From the NCBI RefSeq assembly GCF_040493455.1, contig NZ_JANFDA010000001.1, positions 620,001-684,000 of the forward strand: a stretch of 64,000 nucleotides of DNA, read 5' to 3'. Made by a program: the position numbers and the translations under genes. This DNA comes from Microcosmobacter sp040493455. Its GTDB lineage: Bacteria > Bacteroidota > Bacteroidia > Flavobacteriales > Flavobacteriaceae. Each line of letters opens with the position of its first letter. The first letter of the stretch is position 1. The notes below the pieces were generated by a model that was given only the letters and a program-made list of their open reading frames with translations, made no database searches and was not told the DNA's origin. Below, piece by piece: positions 7,367-16,060 of the stretch.

Positions 7367-10126
7367 ATGGATAAATACTCCTTTTTAAATGCGGCACACA
7401 CAGCTTATTTTGCCGATTTGTACGACCAATATCTAGAAAACCCAGATTCAGTTGAACCTAGTTGGAGAGCCTTTTTTCAAGGTTACGATTTTGGTAGCGA
7501 AAATTACGGATTCGATGGTGAGATTGTTGAAGGTGTAAGTACTCAGATTCCAGAGCATGTTCAGAAAGAATTTCAAGTTGTAAAACTTATAGACGGATAT
7601 CGCACTCGTGGACATTTATTTACTAAGACTAACCCAGTTCGTAATCGAAGAAAATACGCACCAACGCTAGAGATTGAAAACTTTGGCTTATCGCAGAGTG
7701 ATTTGGATACGGTTTTCAACGCAGGAGATATCTTAGGCTTGGGAGCAACCACACTTAGAGAGATTAGAAATCATTTAGAAGCTATTTACTGCGATGCTAT
7801 AGGTGTAGAGTACATGTATATTCGTAAGCCACAAGAGATTGAGTGGATACAGAATAAGCTCAATGTTAATGATAATCACACAAAATTTTCCGCTGACCAA
7901 AAGAAACATATCCTAAAAAAGCTTAATGAAGCCGTATCTTTTGAAAGCTTCTTACATACAAAATATGTTGGGCAAAAACGTTTTTCTCTTGAAGGAGGCG
8001 AATCTTTAATCCCTGCGCTAGATGCTGTTATAGAAAAAGCAGCAAATTATGGCGTGAAGGAATTTGTCATGGGAATGGCACACAGAGGTCGTTTAAGTAC
8101 ACTTACAAACATATTTGGAAAGTCTGCCAAGGATATTTTTAGTGAGTTTGATGGAAAAGATTATGAAGAAAAAGTATTTGATGGTGATGTGAAATACCAC
8201 CTTGGTTGGACAAGTAATAGACAAACCGATTCAGGAAAAGAAATCAACCTGAGTATTGCACCAAACCCGTCACACTTAGAAACGGTTGGAGCAGTTGTGG
8301 AAGGCATTACTAGAGCTAAGCAAGATAGATTCTATAAAGAAGATCCATCTAAAGTATTACCGATTGTTGTACATGGCGATGCTGCTATTGCAGGACAAGG
8401 ACTGGTGTACGAAGTTGTACAAATGGCGAAGTTAGATGGTTATAAGACTAATGGAACCATTCACATTGTAGTGAATAACCAAATAGGGTTTACTACCAAT
8501 TACTTAGATGCACGCTCTAGTACATATTGTACAGATGTTGGTAAAGTAACACTGTCTCCAGTATTGCATGTCAATGCCGATGATGCAGAGGCTGTAGTTC
8601 ATGCAACATTGTTTGCCTTAGACTTCAGAATGCAGTTTAAGCGAGATGTCTTTATAGACTTACTAGGTTATAGAAAGTATGGACACAATGAAGGAGATGA
8701 GCCTAGATTTACGCAACCATTACTGTACAAAGCAATAGCTAAGCACAAAAACCCTCGAGATATCTATGCAGAAAGATTGATTAGCGAAGGTATCATAGAC
8801 AATACTTATGTAAAATCTCTCGAGCAAAACTATAAAGCTTCATTAGAAGAAGAGTTAGAAGATTCTAGGAAAGAAGATAAGACTATCATTACTGAGTTTA
8901 TGCAAGAAAACTGGAAATCGTTTTCTAGAGCAGATGAGAATACAATGATAGCTGAGGTTGATACAACCTATCCTGAAAAGAATCTGGAAGAGATTACTAA
9001 AGTGATTTCTACACTACCAGAAGATAAAAAGTTTATTCGTAAGATACAGCGATTAATACAATCTAGACAAACCATGTTCGATGAGAACAAACTAGATTGG
9101 GCAATGGCAGAACATTTAGCTTACGGGAGTCTGTTGCAAGAAGGATTCAATGTTCGTATATCTGGACAAGATGTAGAGCGAGGGACATTCTCTCATCGCC
9201 ATGCAGTTGTAAAAGTAGAAGACAGTGAAGAAGAGGTTATCCTATTAAATAATATAGGGAAGGACCAAGGCGATTTTTACATCTATAACTCATTGCTTTC
9301 AGAATATGGTGTTGTAGGATTCGATTATGGCTATGCTATGGCAAGTCCAAATACCTTAACCATTTGGGAAGCACAGTTTGGAGATTTTAGTAATGGTGCG
9401 CAAATTATGCTAGACCAATACATTTCTTCAGGAGAAGATAAATGGAAGACACAAAATGGATTGGTAATGTTGCTTCCTCATGGTTACGAAGGTCAGGGAG
9501 CAGAGCATTCTTCTGCCAGAATGGAGCGCTATTTACAACTATGTGCTAAGGACAATATGTTTGTTGCAGATTGTACTACACCAGCAAATATGTTCCATTT
9601 ATTGCGTAAACAAATGAAAGCCAATTATCGTAAACCACTTATCGTATTTACGCCAAAAAGCTTATTACGCCATCCAAGAGTAGTATCATCAGTAGATGAG
9701 TTTGCTAATGGAAGTTTTCAGATGCTTATTGATGATGAAGAGGCTAATGTAGACAAGGTTAAGACTCTTGTTTTCGTAACAGGAAAGTTTTATTACGATT
9801 TACTAGAAGAGAAAGAAAAGCTGAATAGAGATGATGTAGCTTTAGTGAGAATAGAACAATTATTCCCATTACCTACAGAAGACATTAGAGCTATTTTGAA
9901 AAAATATAAGAATGCAGATGACATCGTTTGGGCACAAGAAGAGCCTCGAAATATGGGAGCCTATAGCTTCATGATGATGCATTTAGAAGAAGCAAAAACT
10001 TGGAGAGCTGCAACCAGAAGATCTTATGGAGCTCCTGCTGCTGGTAGTTCAACTCGTTCCAAACGTAGACACCAACAGGTTATTGACTTCGTATTTGATA
10101 AGACAAAAAACAATCAGAGATATTAA
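7367..10126 (+). CDS. sucA: 2-oxoglutarate dehydrogenase E1 component
   Basis: 919 residues, full length for the family. The N-terminal segment (FLNAAHTAYFADLYDQYLEN, then EPSWRAFFQGYDF) is the E1o-specific domain. VMGMAHRGRLSTL, HGDAAIAGQG (about 336) and GHNEGDEPRFTQP line the thiamine diphosphate/Mg site, and LLPHGYEGQGAEHSSARMER is the transketolase-like C-terminal domain. It decarboxylates 2-oxoglutarate and transfers the succinyl group to the lipoyl arm of E2 in the TCA cycle. sucB follows after 21 bases, so the pair is co-transcribed. E3 is not in this window. Confidence 0.97.
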   Translation: MDKYSFLNAAHTAYFADLYDQYLENPDSVEPSWRAFFQGYDFGSENYGFDGEIVEGVSTQIPEHVQKEFQVVKLIDGYRTRGHLFTKTNPVRNRRKYAPTLEIENFGLSQSDLDTVFNAGDILGLGATTLREIRNHLEAIYCDAIGVEYMYIRKPQEIEWIQNKLNVNDNHTKFSADQKKHILKKLNEAVSFESFLHTKYVGQKRFSLEGGESLIPALDAVIEKAANYGVKEFVMGMAHRGRLSTLTNIFGKSAKDIFSEFDGKDYEEKVFDGDVKYHLGWTSNRQTDSGKEINLSIAPNPSHLETVGAVVEGITRAKQDRFYKEDPSKVLPIVVHGDAAIAGQGLVYEVVQMAKLDGYKTNGTIHIVVNNQIGFTTNYLDARSSTYCTDVGKVTLSPVLHVNADDAEAVVHATLFALDFRMQFKRDVFIDLLGYRKYGHNEGDEPRFTQPLLYKAIAKHKNPRDIYAERLISEGIIDNTYVKSLEQNYKASLEEELEDSRKEDKTIITEFMQENWKSFSRADENTMIAEVDTTYPEKNLEEITKVISTLPEDKKFIRKIQRLIQSRQTMFDENKLDWAMAEHLAYGSLLQEGFNVRISGQDVERGTFSHRHAVVKVEDSEEEVILLNNIGKDQGDFYIYNSLLSEYGVVGFDYGYAMASPNTLTIWEAQFGDFSNGAQIMLDQYISSGEDKWKTQNGLVMLLPHGYEGQGAEHSSARMERYLQLCAKDNMFVADCTTPANMFHLLRKQMKANYRKPLIVFTPKSLLRHPRVVSSVDEFANGSFQMLIDDEEANVDKVKTLVFVTGKFYYDLLEEKEKLNRDDVALVRIEQLFPLPTEDIRAILKKYKNADDIVWAQEEPRNMGAYSFMMMHLEEAKTWRAATRRSYGAPAAGSSTRSKRRHQQVIDFVFDKTKNNQRY

Positions 10127-10147
10127 AAAACTAAAATTAAGTTGACA

Positions 10148-11365
10148 ATGGTTTTAGAAATGAAAGTGCCTTCACCGGGCGAATCCATCACAGAAGTTGA
10201 AATTGCTCAATGGCTAGTTGAAGATGGAGATTATGTTGAAAAAGACCAAGCTATTGCAGAAGTAGATAGCGATAAAGCAACATTAGAGCTACCTGCAGAA
10301 GCAAGTGGTACAATTACCCTAAAAGCTGAAGAAGGAGATGCAGTAGCTGTTGGTGAAGTTGTGTGTTTAATAGATACAAGTGCTGAAGCACCAGAAGGTG
10401 GAAGCGCTCCTGCTGCCGAACCAGCGAAGGAAGAAAAAGCAGTGGCTTCTACTGCAACGGCTGCTCAACCACAGGCTGCGACTTACGCAACAGGAACAGC
10501 AAGCCCAGCTGCAAAAAAGATTTTAGCAGAAAAAGGAATTGACGCTTCTCAAGTTAATGGAACAGGTGTCAGTGGTCGTATCACAAAAGAAGATGCCGTC
10601 AAAGCAGTACCATCTATGGGTGAAGCTGTCGGAGGAGAGGGAAGAGGTGTTTCCAGATCTAAGCTATCTATGCTGAGACGAAAAGTAGCTGAGCGTTTAG
10701 TGTCCGCTAAGAACGAAACAGCAATGCTGACGACCTTTAATGAGGTTGATATGTCTCCAATTTTCGACTTAAGAAAACAATATAAAGAGACGTTTAAAGA
10801 GAAACACGGTGTAAGCTTAGGGTTTATGTCTTTCTTTACATTGGCTGTTGTTAGAGCATTAAAAATGTACCCAGCAGTAAACTCTATGATCGATGGTAAA
10901 GAAATGGTGAGTTATGATTTCTGTGATATCTCTATAGCTGTTTCTGGACCTAAAGGGTTAATGGTGCCAGTTATTAGAAATGCTGAAAACTTAACTTTTA
11001 GAGGAGTTGAAAGTGAAGTAAAACGATTAGCTATAAGAGCTAGAGATGGTCAGATTACTGTTGACGAAATGGCTGGAGGAACATTTACTATATCTAATGG
11101 AGGTGTATTTGGAAGTATGCTATCAACACCAATTATTAATCCACCTCAATCCGGAATTTTAGGAATGCACAATATCGTTGAGCGTCCAGTAGCAATAGAT
11201 GGGAAAGTAGAAATAAGACCAATCATGTATGTAGCATTGTCTTATGACCATAGAATTATTGATGGGAAAGAGTCTGTAGGATTCCTGGTTGCAGTAAAAG
11301 AAGCACTAGAAAACCCAACAGAATTATTGATGGATAATGATATTAAAAAGGCTTTAGAATTATAA
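10148..11365 (+). CDS. sucB: Dihydrolipoyllysine-residue succinyltransferase, E2 of 2-oxoglutarate dehydrogenase
   Basis: 405 residues from the ATG at 10148; a TTG six bases upstream is in frame but unlikely. In order: a lipoyl domain with the lipoylated Lys43 in EVDSDKATLE, an Ala/Pro/Glu-rich linker (about 80-115), a peripheral subunit-binding domain (SPAAKKILAEKGID...GRITKEDA), and the catalytic acyltransferase domain ending with the active-site YDHRIIDG (His near 368). One lipoyl domain and the short linker fit the succinyl rather than the acetyl enzyme, as does the position behind sucA. A strong terminator follows. Confidence 0.97.
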   Translation: MVLEMKVPSPGESITEVEIAQWLVEDGDYVEKDQAIAEVDSDKATLELPAEASGTITLKAEEGDAVAVGEVVCLIDTSAEAPEGGSAPAAEPAKEEKAVASTATAAQPQAATYATGTASPAAKKILAEKGIDASQVNGTGVSGRITKEDAVKAVPSMGEAVGGEGRGVSRSKLSMLRRKVAERLVSAKNETAMLTTFNEVDMSPIFDLRKQYKETFKEKHGVSLGFMSFFTLAVVRALKMYPAVNSMIDGKEMVSYDFCDISIAVSGPKGLMVPVIRNAENLTFRGVESEVKRLAIRARDGQITVDEMAGGTFTISNGGVFGSMLSTPIINPPQSGILGMHNIVERPVAIDGKVEIRPIMYVALSYDHRIIDGKESVGFLVAVKEALENPTELLMDNDIKKALEL

Positions 11366-11387
11366 CAGCCTTATAACTTATAGAAAC

Positions 11388-11418
11388 AAAAAAGCTCATG
11401 AATTTCATGAGCTTTTTT
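11388..11418. terminator. Bidirectional intrinsic terminator between sucB and the SGNH hydrolase gene
   Basis: A perfect inverted repeat, AAAAAAGCTCATGAA and TTCATGAGCTTTTTT around one T, makes a hairpin with a T run on either strand. It sits between convergent genes ending at 11365 and 11442. Confidence 0.9.
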
Positions 11419-11441
11419 TATATCTAGATTATTTATTTTAT

Positions 11442-13067
11442 CTATTGTAAAGTCGGAGAGAAATTTGTCGGGAAATCTCCAGCTTTAGCTAAGTTCCCTG
11501 AAGCTTCAAAATTAGAACCAAAAGTATCGTCAATAGCTTTTAAGAAACTATTAGCCATTAAAGCATATCCTCTAGCAGTAAGATGTACACCATCCAAGCT
11601 TACTAATCCACCAAACACTAAATCTGTGTTCATAAAGTAATCATCAAACTGAATGCCGATAGTAGAAGCTTCTTCAAGAATAGAATTAAGATCAACCAAT
11701 GCTAATCCATTGGCATTAGCAACAGCACTAATAGAAGCATTGTATGCGTCTGTAGCAGCAAATATTTCTTGTTGCTCACTTGGTAATAATACCCAATTAT
11801 CTTCTAGCGGGAAAGTAACACCTTCTACTGAGAACTGTCCAGCTAATTCAGGAGTAAGTCCTTGAGATAATAAAAGTTGGAAGAAATCCTCATTCACAGT
11901 TCCGATAACAGAGCTACTAGGAAGTACTAATAAATCTTCAGCAGTAGCTTGTCTGGTCTGTCCATAAGTACCTCCAAGTAGACCAGCTACTAAAGGAGCT
12001 GCTTGTGGAGGAAGACCAAATTGTCCTATGAAAGCAGGAAAATTAGGATCAGCCAATAATACTTGTGTTATCTGTGGTCCAAGATTTGGAATACTTTCAT
12101 CTCTTATGACTACCGCACTAGCTTCATCAGTAGCAAATACAATTGATCTTTCAGGAACCCCTAAGAATGCATATACTTGATTCATTGCTCCAAACAATGT
12201 ATTTAGCGTTGGAATTAATGGACCAAAGGCATCATTAGACGGATCTAAAGGATTATGAGGTACAGTTGTAAAGTGAGAAAGGCTTGTAATATAAGGTACA
12301 TTTCCAATGGCACCATTAGAACCATTAGCAGTCAATGCAGCAACCATAGCATTTAAAGATGCATCAAAAGTTGCTGTGTCAGTAATTGGATTAGAGCCAT
12401 CACCACCAGAAAGCGCATAACCAAGAACGTCATTTCCACCTATTTCAGATAGTGTAAAAAAGGTTGGACTTTGTGCTGCAGCTAATTCTATAATAGAAGC
12501 ATCTGGAGTAGAACCAGTTAATCTCACCGCATATGGATTAGCTGCAAAAGGGAAATTAGCAATATTTCCATAACCATTAGCTAATAAGTGAAAACTCTTA
12601 GCACCAGGCACACCTAAGTTATTAAAAGGCCCTGATGGATTATTTAATGCAATATCTGTGCTTACAGTTACAGGACCAATCACAGATTCTAAAGGCACTG
12701 GGCCAGCACCGCCAAACACTAATCTAGGTTCTGTAATACGCATGCCACCTAAAGCCAAGCCTCCAAAATTATCATTCATTAGAGGTTGCGTAAACGCACC
12801 ACCTCCAGCATTTCTGAATTTACTCGCCATAATGTTCGGAAAAGAACTTTCTTGACTAGCAATAAACAATGCATTATCTGTAAAACCGGCTGTAAAAGAA
12901 GCACCAATAGCAATATAGTTTGAGAAATCTGCTGTACCAGCGGTTAAATCTGGTAATGGAGCTTCAGTAGTATTGTTTCTTTCTCTAAGATCATCGAGCG
13001 TATCATTTTCGCAGGCAAATAAACCTAACGTGAGAAGCGATAATAATATGTATTTAATATTTTTCAT
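11442..13067 (-). CDS. SGNH/GDSL-family hydrolase-like lipoprotein
   Basis: 541 residues with a lipoprotein signal (MKNIKYILLSLLTLGLFAC, Cys19). The SGNH blocks are visible: block I as YIAIGASFTAGF with the nucleophile Ser, block III GGNDV, and block V LDGVHLTARGYALMAN with the Asp-x-x-His pair. Members hydrolyse esters of acyl or acetyl groups. It is longer than most because of Gly/Ala/Pro-rich inserts between the blocks. It lies 21 bases after the TonB receptor gene on the same strand, so it probably sits on the outer membrane and acts on something that receptor handles. The substrate is not evident. Confidence 0.88.
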   Translation of the reverse strand: MKNIKYILLSLLTLGLFACENDTLDDLRERNNTTEAPLPDLTAGTADFSNYIAIGASFTAGFTDNALFIASQESSFPNIMASKFRNAGGGAFTQPLMNDNFGGLALGGMRITEPRLVFGGAGPVPLESVIGPVTVSTDIALNNPSGPFNNLGVPGAKSFHLLANGYGNIANFPFAANPYAVRLTGSTPDASIIELAAAQSPTFFTLSEIGGNDVLGYALSGGDGSNPITDTATFDASLNAMVAALTANGSNGAIGNVPYITSLSHFTTVPHNPLDPSNDAFGPLIPTLNTLFGAMNQVYAFLGVPERSIVFATDEASAVVIRDESIPNLGPQITQVLLADPNFPAFIGQFGLPPQAAPLVAGLLGGTYGQTRQATAEDLLVLPSSSVIGTVNEDFFQLLLSQGLTPELAGQFSVEGVTFPLEDNWVLLPSEQQEIFAATDAYNASISAVANANGLALVDLNSILEEASTIGIQFDDYFMNTDLVFGGLVSLDGVHLTARGYALMANSFLKAIDDTFGSNFEASGNLAKAGDFPTNFSPTLQ

Positions 13068-13088
13068 CTCGTGTTTTCTTTTTCGTTA

Positions 13089-15896
13089 TTATAAGTTATT
13101 AATAGTCAATGATACATAGTATTGAGAACCGATTAATCCAGTTCCAAAGGCTGTAAAGTACTCATCTTGTAACAAGTTTGTAGCACCAGCTTTGAACGTA
13201 GACTTTAAGCTAGGCACTCTTAAATTTATTTGAGCATCTAACACACTATATGCTGGAACCTCACCATCACCAAATGATGCTTCCCAGAAATAGTTATCAC
13301 TCCATCTCCAAGAAAGGTTAAAACCAAAATTCTTGAATAAGTTAGTATTACCAAAACTAGCTTTCACTTTGTGCTCTGGTGTATTGAAGTTGGTTCTAAA
13401 ATCAGGATTAGCATTAACATCAAAATCTAATTTAGCATACGTATAGTTTGCACTAAGATCAAAATCTTTAAATACTTTGGTTGATACACTCAGTGCAGCA
13501 CCATAAGAGGCAACATCCGCATCAGAATTCGTGTATGTTTGATATGCTTGGAAATCGCCATTAGCAATTGCAGCAAGTGCTAAAGGTGTAGTAGTTCCAG
13601 GAATGGTTTGTGTTAATTGAACATCACCATAGAACGGAGCGATTACAGTTTCGTTAGCTAAGAAATCTTTATAAGAGTTATAGTATGCAGAAGCATCTAT
13701 AATAAACCCTTCAACTTTACCTCTATATCCTAATTCGAAAGAACTTACTTGTTCAGGTTGTGCTAAGTTAGAGTTTGCAATTTCTAAATCAGCAGGGTTT
13801 GTAGATGCAGAAAAGTCTTGTACAGAACTCGCAAAGAACGAGTTGTTATAAGCACCTTGACCATCAAAGTTAATGTTCGATTGACCTAAGATTGCAGCAC
13901 CAGTAGCACTAAGGTTGTAGTTTCTAACATCTCTAGCAGGGTTATCTGGTGCTCCACCAACTAATATTGCTCTACCTACGTCCAATCCAATGTACAAGTC
14001 TTGTGTGGTTGGGTTACGGAAACCTGTTTGGAACGAAGCACGAATATTATGGTTTTGATTTACCGTGACACCAGCAGAGATTCTAGGAGAGAAGAATCCG
14101 TCGAATAATTCTGATTTATCGTAACGTACAGATCCAGTTAATTTCAGCTTTAAACTTTCATTTAAGTCTAATGACTTTTGAACTTGAGTATATACACCAA
14201 CTTCTGAATAATCAATAGGACCATCTGTATCCGTATAGATTGTGCCGAATGAGTTAAGCTCATATCTTCTGTATGAACCACCTACTTGTATTTCTGCAGC
14301 ATCCCATAAATGCCCAAAGTTATAGTTGGCATCAGCGTGATAAATCTTTGAATTATCTTGGAACTTAGAACCCGTTGTAAGGTCTGGATCATTAATAATA
14401 CCATTAAAAACATTTTGGAATTCTGGAGTTCCAGGTATTAAACGACCTGTATCTGCAGCTTGACGTGCAGCGGCATGGGCTCCAGCATCTGTAGCACCAC
14501 CAAGAGTAGCTCCAATATAAGTTGCTACATATTCTCCAAACCATGTTTGGTCGTCTTTCCATGCTCTGTTGATATTAATTCCTGTGAAGACCATGTCGTA
14601 AGAGTCTCCGGCCTTATCCTCTGTTACATAACCTCTTAAGAAGAAGTTGTCGTTTCTAATTTCTAGCTTGTGTTGTTGTAAGAAGAAATCTTTAATATTA
14701 TATCTGTTAGCACCTTGATAGATTGTATTACCAGAACCTACTTTTCCAACATATTGTATTTCAAAATCAGTTCCCCAAGGTCTGTAGTATAAGCCCCAAT
14801 CAGCTTTGATACTCTCTGCATTATAGTTGGTTAAATCCCCTTCATCATATCCTGTTCTACTCACATCAACAGATGGTACTAAAGCTGAAGAACCAGCAGG
14901 AGCCAAACCAAGACTTTCTAGTAATTGAGCAACGCCATTGATATTTGTACTTACTTCATCTCCATATACATTAAGACCGTCGTAATTTAAGTTTGTAGCT
15001 CTGGTTCCCCCAACCATGTCTTTATCAAAGGTGCTGTTAGCAGCCCAGTCAGTACCTTTAAGGTATCCGAAGTTTACTTTAGCAGCAAACTTATCGCTAA
15101 ACTTGTAGGCCATTCTTACACCTAGATCAGTATAGTCATTATCACCAGCAGCCTCTTGTGAAGTAATCCCTTGCTTGTAATATGCACTTATGCCAGAATG
15201 ATCAAAAGGGCTTTTACTTCTCATAAATAGAATTCCGTTAAAGGCATTTGCACCATATAATGCAGAAGCAGCACCTGGTAGAATCTCAACACTTTGAACA
15301 TCAGTTTCTGTCATCCCCAAAAGGTTACCCAGTGGGAAGTTAAGAGCTGGAGCAGAGTTATCCATTCCGTCAACCAACTGCATGAATCTTGTGTTGGCAA
15401 ATGTTGCAAAACCTCTGGTGTTAATAGACTTAAAAGTTAAACTATTAGTGTTTATATCAACTCCCTTAAGGTTTTCTAAGCCATCATAAAAATCTACTGA
15501 AGCAGTATTTTTTATGGCTTTAAGCCCAAAACGTTCTACAGTTACAGGCGACTCGAAAATACGCTCTGGAGTTCTGGACGCTGAGATAACAACTTCATCC
15601 AACTCAGTACCTTCATTCATTACAAAATCTAATACCTGATTGTTAGTTGTAACTTCTAGAGTAACAGTTTCGAATCCAACACTACTCACTTGAATAGAAA
15701 AAGGTGGGTCTTGATCTACTGTTAGGGTGAAGTTTCCATCAAAATCGGATATCGTTCCTGTGGTTGTACCAACAACAATAATGTTTGCGCCAGGAAGCGG
15801 TTGTCCACTATTGTCTTTAACAGTACCTTTTACTGTTGTTTGTGCAAACGAAAAAGCACAGCAAAACAGCATTAAAATCTTTAAAGTTGTTTTCAT
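13089..15896 (-). CDS. TonB-dependent outer-membrane receptor with N-terminal carboxypeptidase-like domain
   Basis: 935 residues: a signal peptide (to about 18, CAFSFAQ), a CarboxypepD_reg-like sandwich starting TVKGTVKDNSGQPLPGANI (about 20-105), a plug domain (VVISASRTPERIFESPVTVE to the ALYGANAFNGILFMRSKSP region), and a 22-strand barrel ending SQYYVSLTINNL. It imports an unknown ligand using TonB energy. Unlike glycan receptors it has no SusD partner. It is followed at 21 bases by an SGNH hydrolase lipoprotein, so an ester-containing ligand is a reasonable guess. Palindromes lie upstream at 15951-15984. Confidence 0.92.
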   Translation of the reverse strand: MKTTLKILMLFCCAFSFAQTTVKGTVKDNSGQPLPGANIIVVGTTTGTISDFDGNFTLTVDQDPPFSIQVSSVGFETVTLEVTTNNQVLDFVMNEGTELDEVVISASRTPERIFESPVTVERFGLKAIKNTASVDFYDGLENLKGVDINTNSLTFKSINTRGFATFANTRFMQLVDGMDNSAPALNFPLGNLLGMTETDVQSVEILPGAASALYGANAFNGILFMRSKSPFDHSGISAYYKQGITSQEAAGDNDYTDLGVRMAYKFSDKFAAKVNFGYLKGTDWAANSTFDKDMVGGTRATNLNYDGLNVYGDEVSTNINGVAQLLESLGLAPAGSSALVPSVDVSRTGYDEGDLTNYNAESIKADWGLYYRPWGTDFEIQYVGKVGSGNTIYQGANRYNIKDFFLQQHKLEIRNDNFFLRGYVTEDKAGDSYDMVFTGININRAWKDDQTWFGEYVATYIGATLGGATDAGAHAAARQAADTGRLIPGTPEFQNVFNGIINDPDLTTGSKFQDNSKIYHADANYNFGHLWDAAEIQVGGSYRRYELNSFGTIYTDTDGPIDYSEVGVYTQVQKSLDLNESLKLKLTGSVRYDKSELFDGFFSPRISAGVTVNQNHNIRASFQTGFRNPTTQDLYIGLDVGRAILVGGAPDNPARDVRNYNLSATGAAILGQSNINFDGQGAYNNSFFASSVQDFSASTNPADLEIANSNLAQPEQVSSFELGYRGKVEGFIIDASAYYNSYKDFLANETVIAPFYGDVQLTQTIPGTTTPLALAAIANGDFQAYQTYTNSDADVASYGAALSVSTKVFKDFDLSANYTYAKLDFDVNANPDFRTNFNTPEHKVKASFGNTNLFKNFGFNLSWRWSDNYFWEASFGDGEVPAYSVLDAQINLRVPSLKSTFKAGATNLLQDEYFTAFGTGLIGSQYYVSLTINNL

Positions 15897-15950
15897 TTTA
15901 GGGAAAGTTAATTTAATATTAAGCCAATATAAATAATTCTAGCATAAATC

Positions 15951-15984
15951 AATGAAAATTTCATTAAAATTATGCACGCATAAT
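15951..15984. promoter_or_regulatory. Two adjacent palindromes upstream of the TonB receptor gene
   Basis: AATGAAA-A-TTTCATT (15951-15965) and ATTATGC-AC-GCATAAT (15969-15984) are both perfect inverted repeats, 55-88 bases upstream of the receptor start. They could bind a dimeric regulator. No clear -7 box was recognised between them and the gene, and the region is very AT-rich, so chance is possible for the first. Confidence 0.35.
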
Positions 15985-16060
15985 AAAATTATAACAAAAA
16001 AGGTATGAATAAATTACTTTATTGGCAAAAGTTACCGAAAAATGTAATAGAATTTTAAGA

